Origin: Eublepharis macularius
Taxonomy: Eukaryota > Chordata > Lepidosauria > Squamata > Eublepharidae
NCBI RefSeq assembly: GCF_028583425.1
Contig: NC_072802.1
Coordinates: forward strand, 11,355,926-11,419,925
Direction: 5' to 3'
DNA length: 64,000 nt
Shown: piece after piece, positions 43,527 to 54,950 of the stretch
How positions within the stretch are numbered: the stretch's first letter is position 1
How the letters are laid out: each line of letters begins with the position of its first letter
Program-made: the position numbers and the translations under genes
The notes under the pieces: generated by a model
Database searches by the model: none
Seen by the model: the letters and a program-made list of their open reading frames with translations, nothing else
What the model was told of the DNA's origin: nothing

Positions 43527-43568
43527 CAAGTCAGCTATGACTTGAGGGCACCACACACACACTGCCTA
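43527..43568 (+). mobile_element. 5S-rRNA-derived SINE, right part
   Basis: 'agtcagctatgacttgagg' followed by GCACC and a short CA run is the usual end of this SINE. Joined to 42497 it restores the order seen, inverted, at 46132-46348. Confidence 0.8.
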
Positions 43569-43569
43569 A

Positions 43570-45030
43570 ATGCCTCTGTTGTGCTTTGCTGATGCTTTTA
43601 TTCTTTGCTGTTTTCATTTACTCTGCATGCAATCGTTTGTCCTCCAGTTTTAAAATCAAGACAGTGTTTGGTCTCTGTGTTAAAGATACATTAGACAACA
43701 TGCTGTGTGATACTTCAATATATATCTCAGTACCTATGGCAGGAGTTTTCATGTGCCTGCATGTGCACCAGAGTCAAAATACATTCACTTGTCTAAATCA
43801 AGATGTTTCCAGATACCCCAGGAAACAAGAATGAAAACAGCACCTTGCGCTAAGGAGGTATCCTCAAAAAGCTGAGAGAGGTTACGAAATAAGGGAGTAT
43901 ACTTGATATGCAGGGATCATTAGAGAGTGTGTAACAAGTCATAGAACATGCCTTGACAAATTTTCTTTGGCTCTAGAAGGTAGACCAAATGTTTAGGATC
44001 CAGACTCATATTTCAGCCTTCAGGATTGTGTATGGCCATATTTTTAAATTATTGCTGCCACAAAAAAAATTACTAGGTGCCTCAATGAACTTTCTAGGTA
44101 CCATGGTGACTGGGCATTTGGGATTTGTCAAGTCTTGTCATAGAATATATAATGAAGGAGTAAAAGGGAGAAAATGTTTATATACTGTGTGTTATATATT
44201 TTTTATAAATTAATTTTTAATTAGGAAACTCTGTACTTATAACTGTATATTATGTTGTGTTGTAGATTCCCCCGAAGAAGCCTTCTTGGCAAAACACATA
44301 GGGAATTTTAATCTTGAATAAACAAATATTTTTCGTTTTTGCACCATAGGCTTTCCCCTGGATTTTTAATTTTCTTGCTGTAGGTATGTTTCTGGTGTTC
44401 TTCTGGATTAATCAGTAACTTTTCCAGATCACTGTTTGAGATGGAACGGGCATAGGTGTAGCACCAGTGGCAATGCTCTTGCGCCACCCTTGTGCCTGGC
44501 TTCACCAACCATCTTGTATTGCTTTTGCTTTTTTTTTTTGCTGATGAGAGCAGGGCTGACCCTGCCCAGCAGGCTTGGCTAGTCAGAAATTGATGGATTT
44601 CCCAAGTAAAACTGGAAACTCTGGGTACTACTCTTGCATTTTCCTGTCTTTGTGCTCATTCCCAAAGTTCTCTTTTATTGAGCTTAGCCAGGTCAGTAGG
44701 CATGGACACTGGCATCTCCTCCATGAAACTTTGTATTTGAACTAGAAAACTTTCTAGTGCGCCACCAAATGTAAGTCACTTCCCTGCGCCCATGGGAAGG
44801 AGACCGACTGGAAAAGCCTCATATGCCAGAGGGTCATCGTGGCCAATCGGCATATGTTTGGTTGCACGTAGGTAGAAGTTGTCTTGCAATCTTGGAGGAT
44901 GCTATGCCGTGTATGTTTGCTGGCCATCTGCTTCTCCTACGTGGTTTAACTGCAGAAATCCTCGCCTTGCTTGTAGGAGTGCTTCACCCACTCTAAACAG
45001 AACACTGTCACTTCTGAACACTCTCGCCCT
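43570..45030. other. unclassified intronic stretch
   Basis: I found no gene or shared repeat that I can support. Confidence 0.4.
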
Positions 45031-45039
45031 CTGTCTGAA

Positions 45040-45140
45040 GGTGGGAGCTTTGGATTCTCAAAATTGTGTTGGCCTCTCAGGTGCCACCGGACTCAGATCC
45101 TGCTGTTGTACTGTAGACCAGCATGGCTACTTACCTGAAA
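45040..45140 (+). repeat. tail of a Penelope-like/inverted-repeat element
   Basis: GGTGCCACCGGACTC and 'actgtagaccagcatggct' have the same order as the right end of 50178-50404. A minus-strand relative lies at about 46370-46440. Confidence 0.4.
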
Positions 45141-46131
45141 CTGTCATACACTTTCCTAGTGCATGTATGCTTCTGCATTTCCCCCTGTTGTTTCTTTATT
45201 ATTAATTACTTTCTTTTTGTTCTAAACTCTGATTGGTTGCCTATAGAGGGGGCACCAACCAATAAAAGTAAAACATACTTGAGTTCAAATGAGACTAATC
45301 CGGGTTTTTTTTGGCTCCTAGTAGTTTGGCTTTGGGAATTATGACAAACTTTTTTTGTGCAATAATGGTTTACTTGTTCCAGAGTCAGGTGTCTTCCTCC
45401 AAGGAATTTCTCCTATATAAGGGACATGGCATCTTAAGGTACTTAAAATGCTAGGAAGTGGCATTTTTCCTTAGGGCTGACTCCAGGTATTTTGTCACTG
45501 AGGTGAAAAAACACGCACCACCCCATTATTATGCAGTGTTTTGGGAAGTATGTGGAGAAGAACAAAGCTCATGAATCTCTCACTATAGACATCTCCCCTC
45601 CTGGTTTTGTAAATATTCATATTAAATATTAACACCCCCTCCAAATGCTATATTTCAACAGGAAATTGGATGTTCTGCAACTATAAGCCAAACAAAAAAT
45701 ACATTTTTAAAAAATGTGAAGCATTTGTAAGTTACTTTCATTTTCTCTGCTTTTGTGCCAGTGGCCAGATAGAACCATCAAAGATGAAGTTTCTCTTCCC
45801 CATAACTAAGTTTAGATCTGTAGGAAACAGAAACAGATCTCAACAGAAAACTGAAGGCTTCTGTGTAACTTGCAAGCTTGTGTTGTTGGCATCTCACCTC
45901 AAGGCTACAAAAGTGTAGATCAGTGTGGTTGGGTCAGCTGAGTCAAGATGAAGGGAAGCTTTTAGACTGGAGAGAGAGAATTCAATTTTGTCTGCTTCTC
46001 CATTAAGTACTCTCTACACATTCTAAAACAGTAACAACTACAAAAAGCTATCAAGAAAGATTCCTTCTCAGCCTGTTCGCTGATATGCTAAGTGTCTCTT
46101 TGTAAGTGAACTGTTTCTTGGTGGTGGTGGA

Positions 46132-46348
46132 GAGTGCCCTCAAGTCATAGTTGATTTATGGTGACCCCTGCTGGTGATTTCAGACTTATGGCAGACCCCT
46201 GCGGGCAAGACACTAACAGAGGCGGTTTGCCATTGCCTGCCTCTGCAACCCTGGTCTTGGTTGGAGGTCTCCCATCCAATGATTAACCAAGGCCAACCCT
46301 GTTTAGCTTCTGAATCTGATGAGATTGGGCTTGCCCTGAGATATTCAT
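46132..46348 (-). mobile_element. 5S-rRNA-derived SINE, uninterrupted
   Basis: The minus strand shows 5S-like blocks (AAGCTAAACAGGG, 'ggatgggagacc'), GGCAATGGCAAACC and a terminal 'gacttgagggcact'. It serves as reference for the split copy at 42331. Confidence 0.85.
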
Positions 46349-46861
46349 ACAGGAAAAATAATCCCAGAGTGGTATCCCTGTTAATCTGTTGCAGCAGAAT
46401 AAAAGCGAAGGCCGGCGGCACCTTAAAGATGAACTAAATAACCTTTTGTGACTGAGAGTTCATGTCATTAGATGTACAAAGTGAATTTACAGTCTGAAAG
46501 GATGAGTTGGCTCCAACCAGCTTTTTTGCTGGTGAAAATGGGATAAAAGATTCTAGGATTGCCAGGCCTAGCCCAGGAACCAGCAGGAGACTAGCAGGGT
46601 AGCCATTGGTGTGATATCACTTCTTGAAAACCTGGCAATTCCTAGTGAGGCATGATGTCACTTTCAGGTTTTTTCCAAAAGTGACATCACGCTATCACTG
46701 ATGGTGTTTTAATTTTTCTCTGCCAGTTGCTGGAGTGCAGTTTTGGTTCCGATGCATGCAAAAATATTTGCCCCAGAGCCTTGTTTCCCCAGATCTGAGC
46801 CATCATTGCTCCAGCCGGAACAAATAGTAATGGAACAGAATTATTCCAGACCCCTCCTCCT

Positions 46862-47372
46862 CACAGACTGGGACCAGCATACCTGCAGGACCGCCTCTCT
46901 CATTATGTCTTCTGCAGGGCATTACGTTCTGCAGACAAGCAGCTCCTGGTGGTCCCTGGCCCGAAGGACAACCATCTGGCCTTGACCAGGGCCAGGGTTT
47001 TTTCTGCCCTGGCCCCGACCTGGTGGAATGCTCTCCCACTGGAAGTCCAGGCCCTGTGGGACCTGTTACAGTTCCACAGGGCCTGTAAAAAGGAGGTTCC
47101 ACTGGGTCTTTGGCTGAGGACCAGTAGGTGTCCTTTCCCCTTCCATCTAAGACCACCACCTTTTCTCTGACTGCCCTCGGTCACGTGTTATGCCCGACTG
47201 TCTATCTAAGTAGCCATATATAGAAGGTGCCTGGATTGTTTTAATGATTGTTTTAAATTATTACTGATTTTATAGTTTTTATGATTAACCTTTGTATTGT
47301 ATGGATACTATGAGCTGCCCTGTGCCCACTTGTGGGGAGGGCAGGGTATAACTCAAATAAATAAATAAACCA
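46862..47372 (+). mobile_element. L2 LINE 3' end
   Basis: It is co-linear with 57170-57630 (GACAAGCAGCTCCTGGTGGTCC..., 'tttctgccctggccccgacc') and ends in 'agggcagggtataactc' plus (AAATA)n. Confidence 0.85.
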
Positions 47373-47855
47373 AAACGGAAATGGGAATTTTTTCAGTATG
47401 CACCCCGAATGATGATACTACAATGTAGTCCAGACTTGTTATCCCCATATTTTGCAGTTCAGGGGGTGAGCTATAACTACCGTGTAACTATCCATTTAAT
47501 CCCCTAAGCAGAAGACACTTTTCAGTCAGGGGCTCATATTGATAAATGGTCTTTTATAACAACTTTTCATGAAAGGCTTTCATAACTGTCATGATTTGGT
47601 CTTTATTGATGAAACACACTTTACCCAACCTTTGCAGCCTTCAGCACAAGCAATCAAGGCTGTTATATCATGCTTAGAAATACTATAGCAGAGGATTAGT
47701 TCCTCCATGCCCCCACTTACTTTTGTCAGACATCCATTTGGATATCCTGCAAAAGTGTCTCCAAGAAAAATATACAACTTTTTTTTGTTTAAGGAATAGA
47801 TCAGTGGAATGAAAGTGTCAGGGGCATCCCCCTATCACCCTCTCCCATCTCAAAC

Positions 47856-48589
47856 ATAATACTCAGGGCCGGCACCAGAGGTTCTGGCGCCTGTGGCGGT
47901 GTGCGCGTGCTCTGTGTGTGCGCACGCCACGGACTGTGTGATGACATCATCGCAGACGTCATCATGCGCCGCAGGGGGGCTGGGCGGCACGCAGAGGAGC
48001 ACTGAGCGCAGAAGCTGTGAGCTGCTGCTAGGGCGGCGCGCGGAGGCTGCTCCATGCGCTGCCCCAGCAGCGGCTCACGGCTTCTGCACTCGGCTGGGAC
48101 AGAGGAGTGTGCAGCGGAGCTGGTGTGGCTGGCTGCAGCAGCAGCTGCAGCCAGCCAGCCAGCCCCGTGCCGTCGCCGCCACATGCCCCAGCCGAGCGCA
48201 GAAGCTGCGAGCCGCTGCTGGGGCGGGGCGCGGAGGCTGCTCTGTGTGCCGCCCCAGCAGCAGCTCACGGCTTCTGCGCCCAGCTGAGTCGGAGGAGCGC
48301 GCAGCAGAGCTGGAAGCCCCGTGCCCCGTGCTTCCGCTGCCGCCGCCATTGCCACGGGCCCCAGCCAGGCGCAGAAGCTGTGAGCTGTTGCTGGGGCGGT
48401 GCACGGAGGCTGCGCCCGGCTGGGGCCCGTAGCGGCGGCGGCGGAAGCACGGGGCTGGCTGGCTGCAGTAGCAGCTGCAGCCAGCCATGGCAGCTCTGCT
48501 GCGCGCTCCTCCGCCCCTGACACCACTTCCTGTGCCCCCCCCAGTGCCCTCGCGCCCGAGGCCAGTGCCTACCCGGCCCTGATAATACT
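47856..48589. mobile_element. GC-rich non-autonomous hAT-type element with 8-bp TSD
   Basis: Element 47864-48581 (718 bp): termini CAGGGCCGG / CCGGCCCTG and perfect duplication ATAATACT on both sides. The inside is 70% or more GC, with direct and inverted repeats of AGAAGCTGTGAGC and GCAGCTGCAGCC. Long open frames on both strands come from the lack of AT-rich stops. It is related to 54951-55740. Confidence 0.88.
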
Positions 48590-49045
48590 CATATAGATGG
48601 AAAGAGAGAGAGATGAAGACAGACAGATATTTCTTTGCTTTGGTATTTTTCAGTAGCTAGGAACCTTCCTCAGATGACTGCACATTCAGTGAAGTTAGTA
48701 TCCTTCCACCTGCAAGTCAAATGTTGCCATGTGTGGATGTACCCAAGAAATAGATCATTTTATAATATGTTTCTTCACTTCTAATCTGATGGAATTTCCT
48801 TTCTTGTGGAGTGGCTGGCAATGCTTGGCAGGGCTTAAATTTGGAATCCTGGCCACCAACCAACTTGTCATTTTTGAGTAATGTTGGCCTGCTAGTGAGC
48901 TTGCCAGCACCTTAATAAACAATAGATGTCCCACCACCACTACCCAGCCAATCAGGGATCCTGTTGTGAATGGGAAGACACCACAATGCTTTTTAGCCAA
49001 TTAGATGTGTCTTTGTAATCATGTAGCAGTCCAAAAACTGTAGAC

Positions 49046-49277
49046 AATGCAGGTAGTGTTCCTAACCTCCAAATGAGGTCTGGAGAGCTCCTGCAATTAC
49101 AGCTGATCTCCAGATGGCAGAGATCAGTTCCCCTGAAGAAAATGGCTGCTTTGGAGGGTCTACTGTATGGCATTATGCCCCAAAGAGGCAGGTACCTCCT
49201 CTCCTCGAACCCTGCCCTTCCAGGCTCCTAAATCTCCAGGAATATCCCAACCCAGATTTGGCAACCCTAAATGCAGG
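49046..49277. mobile_element. hAT-like MITE (TAGGGTT family) with perfect 8-bp TSD
   Basis: Element 49054-49269 with AATGCAGG at 49046-49053 and 49270-49277. Inner blocks match 28775 and 51221. This duplication fixes the ends of the whole family. Confidence 0.87.
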
Positions 49278-49279
49278 TA

Positions 49280-50160
49280 ATGCATTCTGGAAGGGAAAAG
49301 GGCAACATGGGTGATCTCCACAAGATTTGGCTCCGTGACATCACTGATAGGGAACAAAGCCAATAAAACAAGAGAAGGCAAGATGAATGAACATACACTT
49401 TTGGGGGGCAAGCCTCGCTAAAAAACAAACAAACCTAAAACAGGGATGCTTTGCTGGATATGCTTCTGAACAACAGTGAACAGGTCTGACTCAACCTTAA
49501 GGTCTCCATTGATGTACTGCAAGCTTAGTTAATTGAATGCTCTCCAAATGCAAACAAGTGCTTACAGATATCTGCCCTTCCACATCTCAGCCTGTTCATC
49601 CTTTTGCCAATGCTCCTTTTCTGTTTTGGAATGTATTGGAAATGGGTCCCCCTGTGGTGTCAAAGAATTGAAGGATTAATGTTACTTAACTACAGACGGG
49701 ATTTTCTTTCCCATTAATGAGATCTGTGATGTGCAGGTTATTGATGACAATTGTAAATAAGCCAAAAGCAAACAATGAAGCCATGCACCAGTTCATCATA
49801 GCAACTGCAAAAAGGGTCCAGGTTATGTGTGAGAAGCAATGCTACCATCTCCCTGAGCAGCCTATGTTAAGCCTCCTGAACTCTAACAAGGACTTGGCAG
49901 ACAATCAGATAGCCATGGGCATACTGGATGCTCATTTTAATTTTGGCTGCCTGGAACCACATGCAGGACTGTGGCAAAATGCTGGCAGCTTCCATGGTTT
50001 ATTTCAACAATAGTTGCTCATGGGTGACTTCCAATTATAAAGATAAGAATGACTGATATATGGTGTGAATCCTTCTATAAATGCTTACATCTAGGCCTTG
50101 CACAGATGTAATGCTGCCAAAATTTTCTATGATGTTAGGAGTGGCTGGGGAGAAAATAGA
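49280..50160. other. unclassified intronic stretch
   Basis: A 98-codon frame at 49717-50013 has no recognisable motif or splice context; I do not call it a gene. Confidence 0.4.
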
Positions 50161-50165
50161 GAATC

Positions 50166-50416
50166 TGTCTTTTTACTAAATAGTAAAGAGTCCAGTAGCA
50201 CCTTTAAGACAAACTAACCTTATTGTAGCATAAGCTTTCGAGAACCACAGCTCTCTTCGTCAAATGCATCATCAGATGCATCTGACATAGAGAGCTGTGG
50301 TTCTCAGAAGCTTATGCTACAATAAGGTTGGTTAGTCTTAAAGGCGCTACTGGACTCTACTGTTTTGCAACTACAGACTAACATGGCTAACTCCTCTGGA
50401 TCTATGTCTTTTTACT
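50166..50416. mobile_element. inverted-repeat element with 12-bp TSD (Penelope-like candidate)
   Basis: Element 50178-50404 has two arms of about 80 bp (50188-50265 and 50280-50357), inverted around GATGCATC, followed by a unique tail 'ttgcaactacagactaaca'. A perfect 12-bp duplication TGTCTTTTTACT lies at 50166-50177 and 50405-50416. The TSD length and inverted arms resemble the Penelope-like copy at 63546. Confidence 0.65.
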
Positions 50417-50599
50417 GTGCCCTTCCTGTGAACTCAAGGTGGCCCTTTCGCTGTTTTATGTGCACAACAACCCTTTGAGGTATTAGGCTCATTAACTGGC
50501 CCAAGGTCACCCAAGGAACTTCATGTCTAAATGGGAACTTCAGTCTCGGTCTCTGCAGTCCTAGTCTGCACACTACTGGCTTTCAACATGATCGTGCAG

Positions 50600-50800
50600 G
50601 TTAGAGTGTCAGACTAGGCCCTGGTTCAGATCCCTACTCTGCTGTTAGAGCTTGCCAGGTGCCTTTGGGCCAGCTACTCACTCTCAGCCTCAGCCACCTC
50701 ACAGGGTGAAGATAAAATGGAAGAAAAAATAACAATGTAAGCTGCTTTGGGTCCCAGTGAGGGAGAAAAGCAGGGTATAAAGTAAATAAAGATAATGAAT
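50600..50800 (+). mobile_element. tRNA-derived MIR-like SINE
   Basis: A-box-like GTTAGAGTGTCAGACTAGG and B box GGTTCAGATCCC, a 'ccacctcacagggtg' core, a tail 'ggtataaagtaaataaa'. Confidence 0.75.
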
Positions 50801-50934
50801 GAATCAGAGGGCTCTCTGGGATGCCAAGTCTTCTTAAAATTCTGCATCAGTATCTAACCATCCGAAGAACTCATTTGTTCCCCTGTTTAGGAAGGGCTGT
50901 AAAAATTCATAGCGGATTTATAGCTGAGTAGTTT

Positions 50935-51072
50935 GCACACAGAAGATCTCAGGGTCAAGATGAAAGGATCAGGTAATGGATGTTGGGAAAGATCTCTACC
51001 TGAGCCCCTGGAGAGCTGCTGCCAGTCAGATTGAGACTGACTCAGTATAAGGCAGCTTCACATGCGTTCATT
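50935..51072 (+). mobile_element. SINE fragment of a second tRNA-related family
   Basis: GAGAGCTGCTGCCAGTCAG and 'gactcagtataaggcagctt' are typical of a dispersed squamate SINE. The head is diverged. Confidence 0.55.
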
Positions 51073-51212
51073 ACCAAGCTGGGAGTTTCTGGGCAACATC
51101 GCTTTCAGCTGTGTTTTCCTGGCTTCACACCCTGTACTTCCTAAGGCCTGGAGCTGGCCCACTATTAGAGGCTCAAGTATACTCCAAGGCAGGGCAGTTG
51201 CTGGGCCCAGGG

Positions 51213-51407
51213 CTTCCAGCTAGGGTTGCCAACCTCCAGGTGGGAGCTAGAGATTGCCTGGAATTTCAACTGATCTCCTGGTGACAGAGATCTATGGCAT
51301 TATATCCTGCTGAGGTCCCTCCCCTCCCCAAACCCCACCCTCTCCAGGGTCTATCTCCCAAATCTCCAGGAATTTCCCAACCTGGAGCTGGCAACCTTAC
51401 TCCCAGC
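51213..51407. mobile_element. hAT-like MITE (TAGGGTT family) with 8-bp TSD
   Basis: Element 51221-51399: TAGGGTTGCCAACCTCC to GAGCTGGCAACCTTA; CTTCCAGC and CTCCCAGC flank it (one mismatch). Confidence 0.82.
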
Positions 51408-51640
51408 TAGGGTTACCAGGTCCCTTAAGTCGCCCAGTGGGAGACTGGGACACTGGCACTTACCCTGCACTGGCCTCAGAGTTCTCCTTCGCATGCGCGT
51501 GCACCATGTCCTCGCTCCTGGCATGTCCTTGCTCCTGGCACTTCTGGGAAGTGATGTCATCACTCCCCAAAGGGCTGAATTGCCCCCCCCCCCCAGCCTG
51601 ATTCTGCCCCAAATGGGCCTGTTGTGGGGCGTGGGGGTGT
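51408..51640. repeat. TAGGGTTACCAGG interspersed repeat
   Basis: It follows the MITE directly. Start TAGGGTTACCAGGTCCC, inner GAAGTGATGTCATCACT, 'ctgccccaaatgggcctg' near the end. Confidence 0.55.
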
Positions 51641-51954
51641 GCCGTGCCATGCCACTATTAGAGCGTCCTTCATCCAGAAGGGGGAGAGAGAGTTTGAGTC
51701 AGTCACCAGGAGACAATGAGGAACTGTCTAGATAGACGCATTAGGTGTTTTATTTTGTTTGTTCACCAACCATTACTGTTCTCTTTAATCTACAAAGTTT
51801 TGAACTCCAGTTAAACCTTTTACATAAAATTGTTTATTATTCTGCCTGAGTTCTCACGCTTCATTTGGTCACGCATAACATAAAACCTACTGTGAAAAAG
51901 TGGACAGAAGGGCTTGCTTGGTGTTCTGGGCCCTTCCAAGAAAATCACCATCAC

Positions 51955-52182
51955 CATAATCATAACAACATTTGATTTATATACCGCCCTTCAGAACAAC
52001 TTAACGCCCCCTCAGAGTGTTTACAAAGTATGTTATTATTATCCCCACAACAAACACCCTGTGAGGTGGGTGGGGCTGAGAGAGCTCCAGGAAGCTGTGA
52101 CTGACCCAAGGTCACCAAGCTGGCTTCAAGTGGAGGAGCGGGGAATCAATCCCAAGCGCTCTTAACCACTACACCAAACCTG
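51955..52182 (-). mobile_element. tRNA-derived SINE with L2-like tail
   Basis: It is nearly full length: GGTGTAGTGGTTAAGAGCG head on the minus strand at the right end, L2-like tail at the left. Confidence 0.85.
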
Positions 52183-53261
52183 TACCAGAATGGTGGCAGC
52201 CTACAGAGAGCTTCCCTGGTCCCCGTCTGCTGTGACAAGCACTCAGACCAAACGTTCCCCACAGCTTCAGGTACTCCTTCCCTCTTCTCTCTTGTGCATT
52301 TTCAAGGCTCGCCAGTGTATAGGCATAGGGCTGTCTGGCCTCCCGCTCTGGAGGGCGGCTTCCTGCTGGCGCCTTGTTTGCCCACCGTTGCGCCAAGTGG
52401 TGGTGAAAGAAAAAAAGAACTGAAAGGGATGCTATGTCATGACATCACTTCCAATTTTTACCTGGAAGTGACATAGGGTAATTCTAGGAATTTCTGGTTG
52501 TACCCAGAAATGATGTTGCGCCATAGCCAATGCTGCTCGCCCTTCCCAGTTCCTCATTCCCAATTCTCGTGCTTTGTAGATGCAATGTTAACCATGGTAA
52601 ACTCCAAAAATGAATGCGAGTGGAGATGATTTCAGGTTTTAGAGAGGAAGAGGGAGGGGGAGAGTGGCTTTCTGACTCCTTAACCCTGGTTAGGATACCA
52701 GGCGGTATTCGGACTGCTTTGCTGCTTGTGCTCCGAGCAACAGGATCTTTATGTAAGTTTGTGTGACCTATTGGAGCTCAGCATTTGGTGGAGTTCTCTG
52801 AAACTGTTATTGCAATTGCCGAGATGATTCATATAATTGTAACTATAACAACCCAGCTCACCACTTTGTTTGAATTAGAGGTGCCCAGAGAGGAAAAGGA
52901 AGAAGTGATTTTGTTTACATCTGAAGAGCTCTGCAAGCAAATGAAAAGCTGTGTGAGGGGAACCATGGAGCAACGCATGACTAGCAAAAACAGTTTGCGG
53001 CATTCGGGTTAAAGGAAAGGAATTTATTTTTGCTTCAGCCCTGATATCTGTGTTGCTCTCAGGAGGTCTGTAGCATCTCATCTTGACAATTTGTAGGGGA
53101 TGGCCCTGATCCAGCACAGAGTGAACAGCGCTTAAGCCCATTGATTTCAGTAGGTACTTATGAAGGCATCTACTTAACTTCCTGACAAATAAAGATAAAT
53201 ATGAGAAGATAAATATGAATCTTTTCTAAATCTGCTCAGCTGCATAATTCAAACCTATAAC

Positions 53262-53352
53262 AACAACAACATCCGATTATTATACCATGCTTCAGAACAA
53301 CTTAATGCCCACTTAGAGGGGTTTACAAAGTATGTTATTACTTTGTAAACCA
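53262..53352 (-). mobile_element. tRNA-derived SINE, 3' part only
   Basis: L2-like tail and TTTGTAAACC block. It stops where the L2 begins. Confidence 0.75.
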
Positions 53353-54950
53353 GAGAGGGAGGGAGGGAGAAGAGCAACCACCTGTCTTGCCTGTGAGAGT
53401 GAAGCCATCCTCTCAGCCCCGCCCTTCTCTGTGCCTGAGGTACTTTAACAATGTTGCCTCCAGGAGCCTGAGCTGCCAGAGAGGTAGGGAGGGAGAAGAG
53501 TAAACACCTGTCTTGCCTGCGAGAGAGAAGCCAGCTTCTCAGCCCCGCCTTTCTCTGTGCCTGAGGTACTTTAAGAACATCTTGAAGTGCCTCTGTTGCT
53601 TGAATTAATGTTGTGCTCGCCTGTTGTTGTTGTGGGGAATGGAGAGTAAGTTGGATGATGGTGGACATAGGGAGGAGGGCCAGCATGGGGTCAGGGGTCC
53701 CAGTCCTCTGGGGACGTGGGAGGTATGACAGTGGGAGCTGGTCTCAATGGAGAAGGTCATGGAGATATGGAATGTCTTGGTGCCCTTCTAACCTGTGTCC
53801 CATCCTGAGAAATGCTGGTGATGGAGCTAGGAAAAAGAACCTTCCTTCGACACTGATGTTGTGCGATGCCAGGTCCATAATCAATAAGACCACAATGCTG
53901 CAAGATCTCTTGGCGGTGAGTGATGTGGACCTGGTATGCATGACCGAAACTTGGATGAGGGAGGGTGAAACAGTTGGCCTGGGAGAACTGACTCCCCAGG
54001 ATATTTGGTCCTCCACCAGTCCCGAATAGGAGGTCAGGGGGGGGGAGGGGTGGCAATCCTTGCCCGAGAGTCTTTCTCTTTCAGGCCACTCCCCGCCCCG
54101 AGATCTCTGGCATTGAATATGTAGGCCTGGTGTGGGGTGCCGAGGAGAGTTTGGCTATCTGTCTGGTGTACCGACCACCTAGCGCACCAGCAGATACCCT
54201 GTTGCGCCTGCTAGAGGTGATAGTGGGGTGGACCTTGAAGTACTCCAGACTGATGGTGCTGGGGGACTTCAACATCCATGTCGATGATGCCTCCTCTGTG
54301 CAGGCTGCGGACCTGGTGTCTTCCTTGGCAGCACTGGGACTCTCCCAATTTGTGCCGACCCCTACACATCAAGCAGGCCACACGCTAGATTTGATCTTTG
54401 GGATGGGGTTAAACGTAGATCTGGAAGTGGTAGAACCAGTGCCATGGCCAGACCACTCAGTCCTGAAGGCTTGGCTGGGGATACCACCACCCCTCGCAAG
54501 GGCAGTGAGCTGATTTATGCGCGCCTGCAGAGACTTATGGACCCAATTGGGTTCCAGAGTGCTTTGTGGGATTCAATGCTCCACGGCGGTTCATTAGATG
54601 AGCTGGTGGAGGACTGGCAGTGCCAGCTTTCCGAAGCCATCGACAAAATAGCTCCCCATTGCCCTCTTTGCCCCCGTGCAAGATGGACTCCCTGGTATAC
54701 AGAGGAGCTCTGACAGAAGAAGTGGGATCTAAGACAGCTTAAGTGAATGTGGCGACGATCCTGGGACGAAGAGGCAAGATCATCTTATAGGACGTTTATG
54801 AAAGCCTATGAGGTGGCAGTGAAGGCTGTGAAGAAAGAGTTTTATGCAGCCTCCGTCACGTCAGCTAGCTCATGCCCAGCATAATTGTTTAATGTGGTTC
54901 GGTCATTGGTCTCCTTGCTAAAGGGAGACCATCAAATTTTGAATTCAGAT
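53353..54950 (+). mobile_element. L2 LINE, 5' part (two 5' UTR monomers + endonuclease), split by a hAT element
   Basis: Two similar blocks about 126 bp apart (from 53353 and from 53480; 'gggagggagaagag', CCTGTCTTGCCTG, 'ctgtgcctgaggtacttt') look like tandem 5' UTR monomers. An apurinic endonuclease follows: LCDARSI, MTETWM (about 53939), VYRPPSAP, GDFNIH (about 54268), then a PDHS-like motif. Frames break at about 54027 and 54511. With the right part it is a nearly full-length but dead L2. Confidence 0.88.

Noticed and set aside
46132..46348. possible 5S rRNA gene
   Set aside because: Only 5S-like internal blocks are present, fused to a SINE body.
47801..48526. 241-codon and 179-codon open frames on both strands
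   Set aside because: They lie in a GC-rich, repeat-filled hAT-type element with exact TSDs. Low AT content explains the open frames, and no domain is recognisable.
49717..50013. 98-codon ORF as a host exon
   Set aside because: No recognisable motif, no splice-site pattern, and no related copy; open by chance is more likely.
52785..53012. 75-codon ORF as a small gene
   Set aside because: No family resemblance, unsupported by context, next to repeats.
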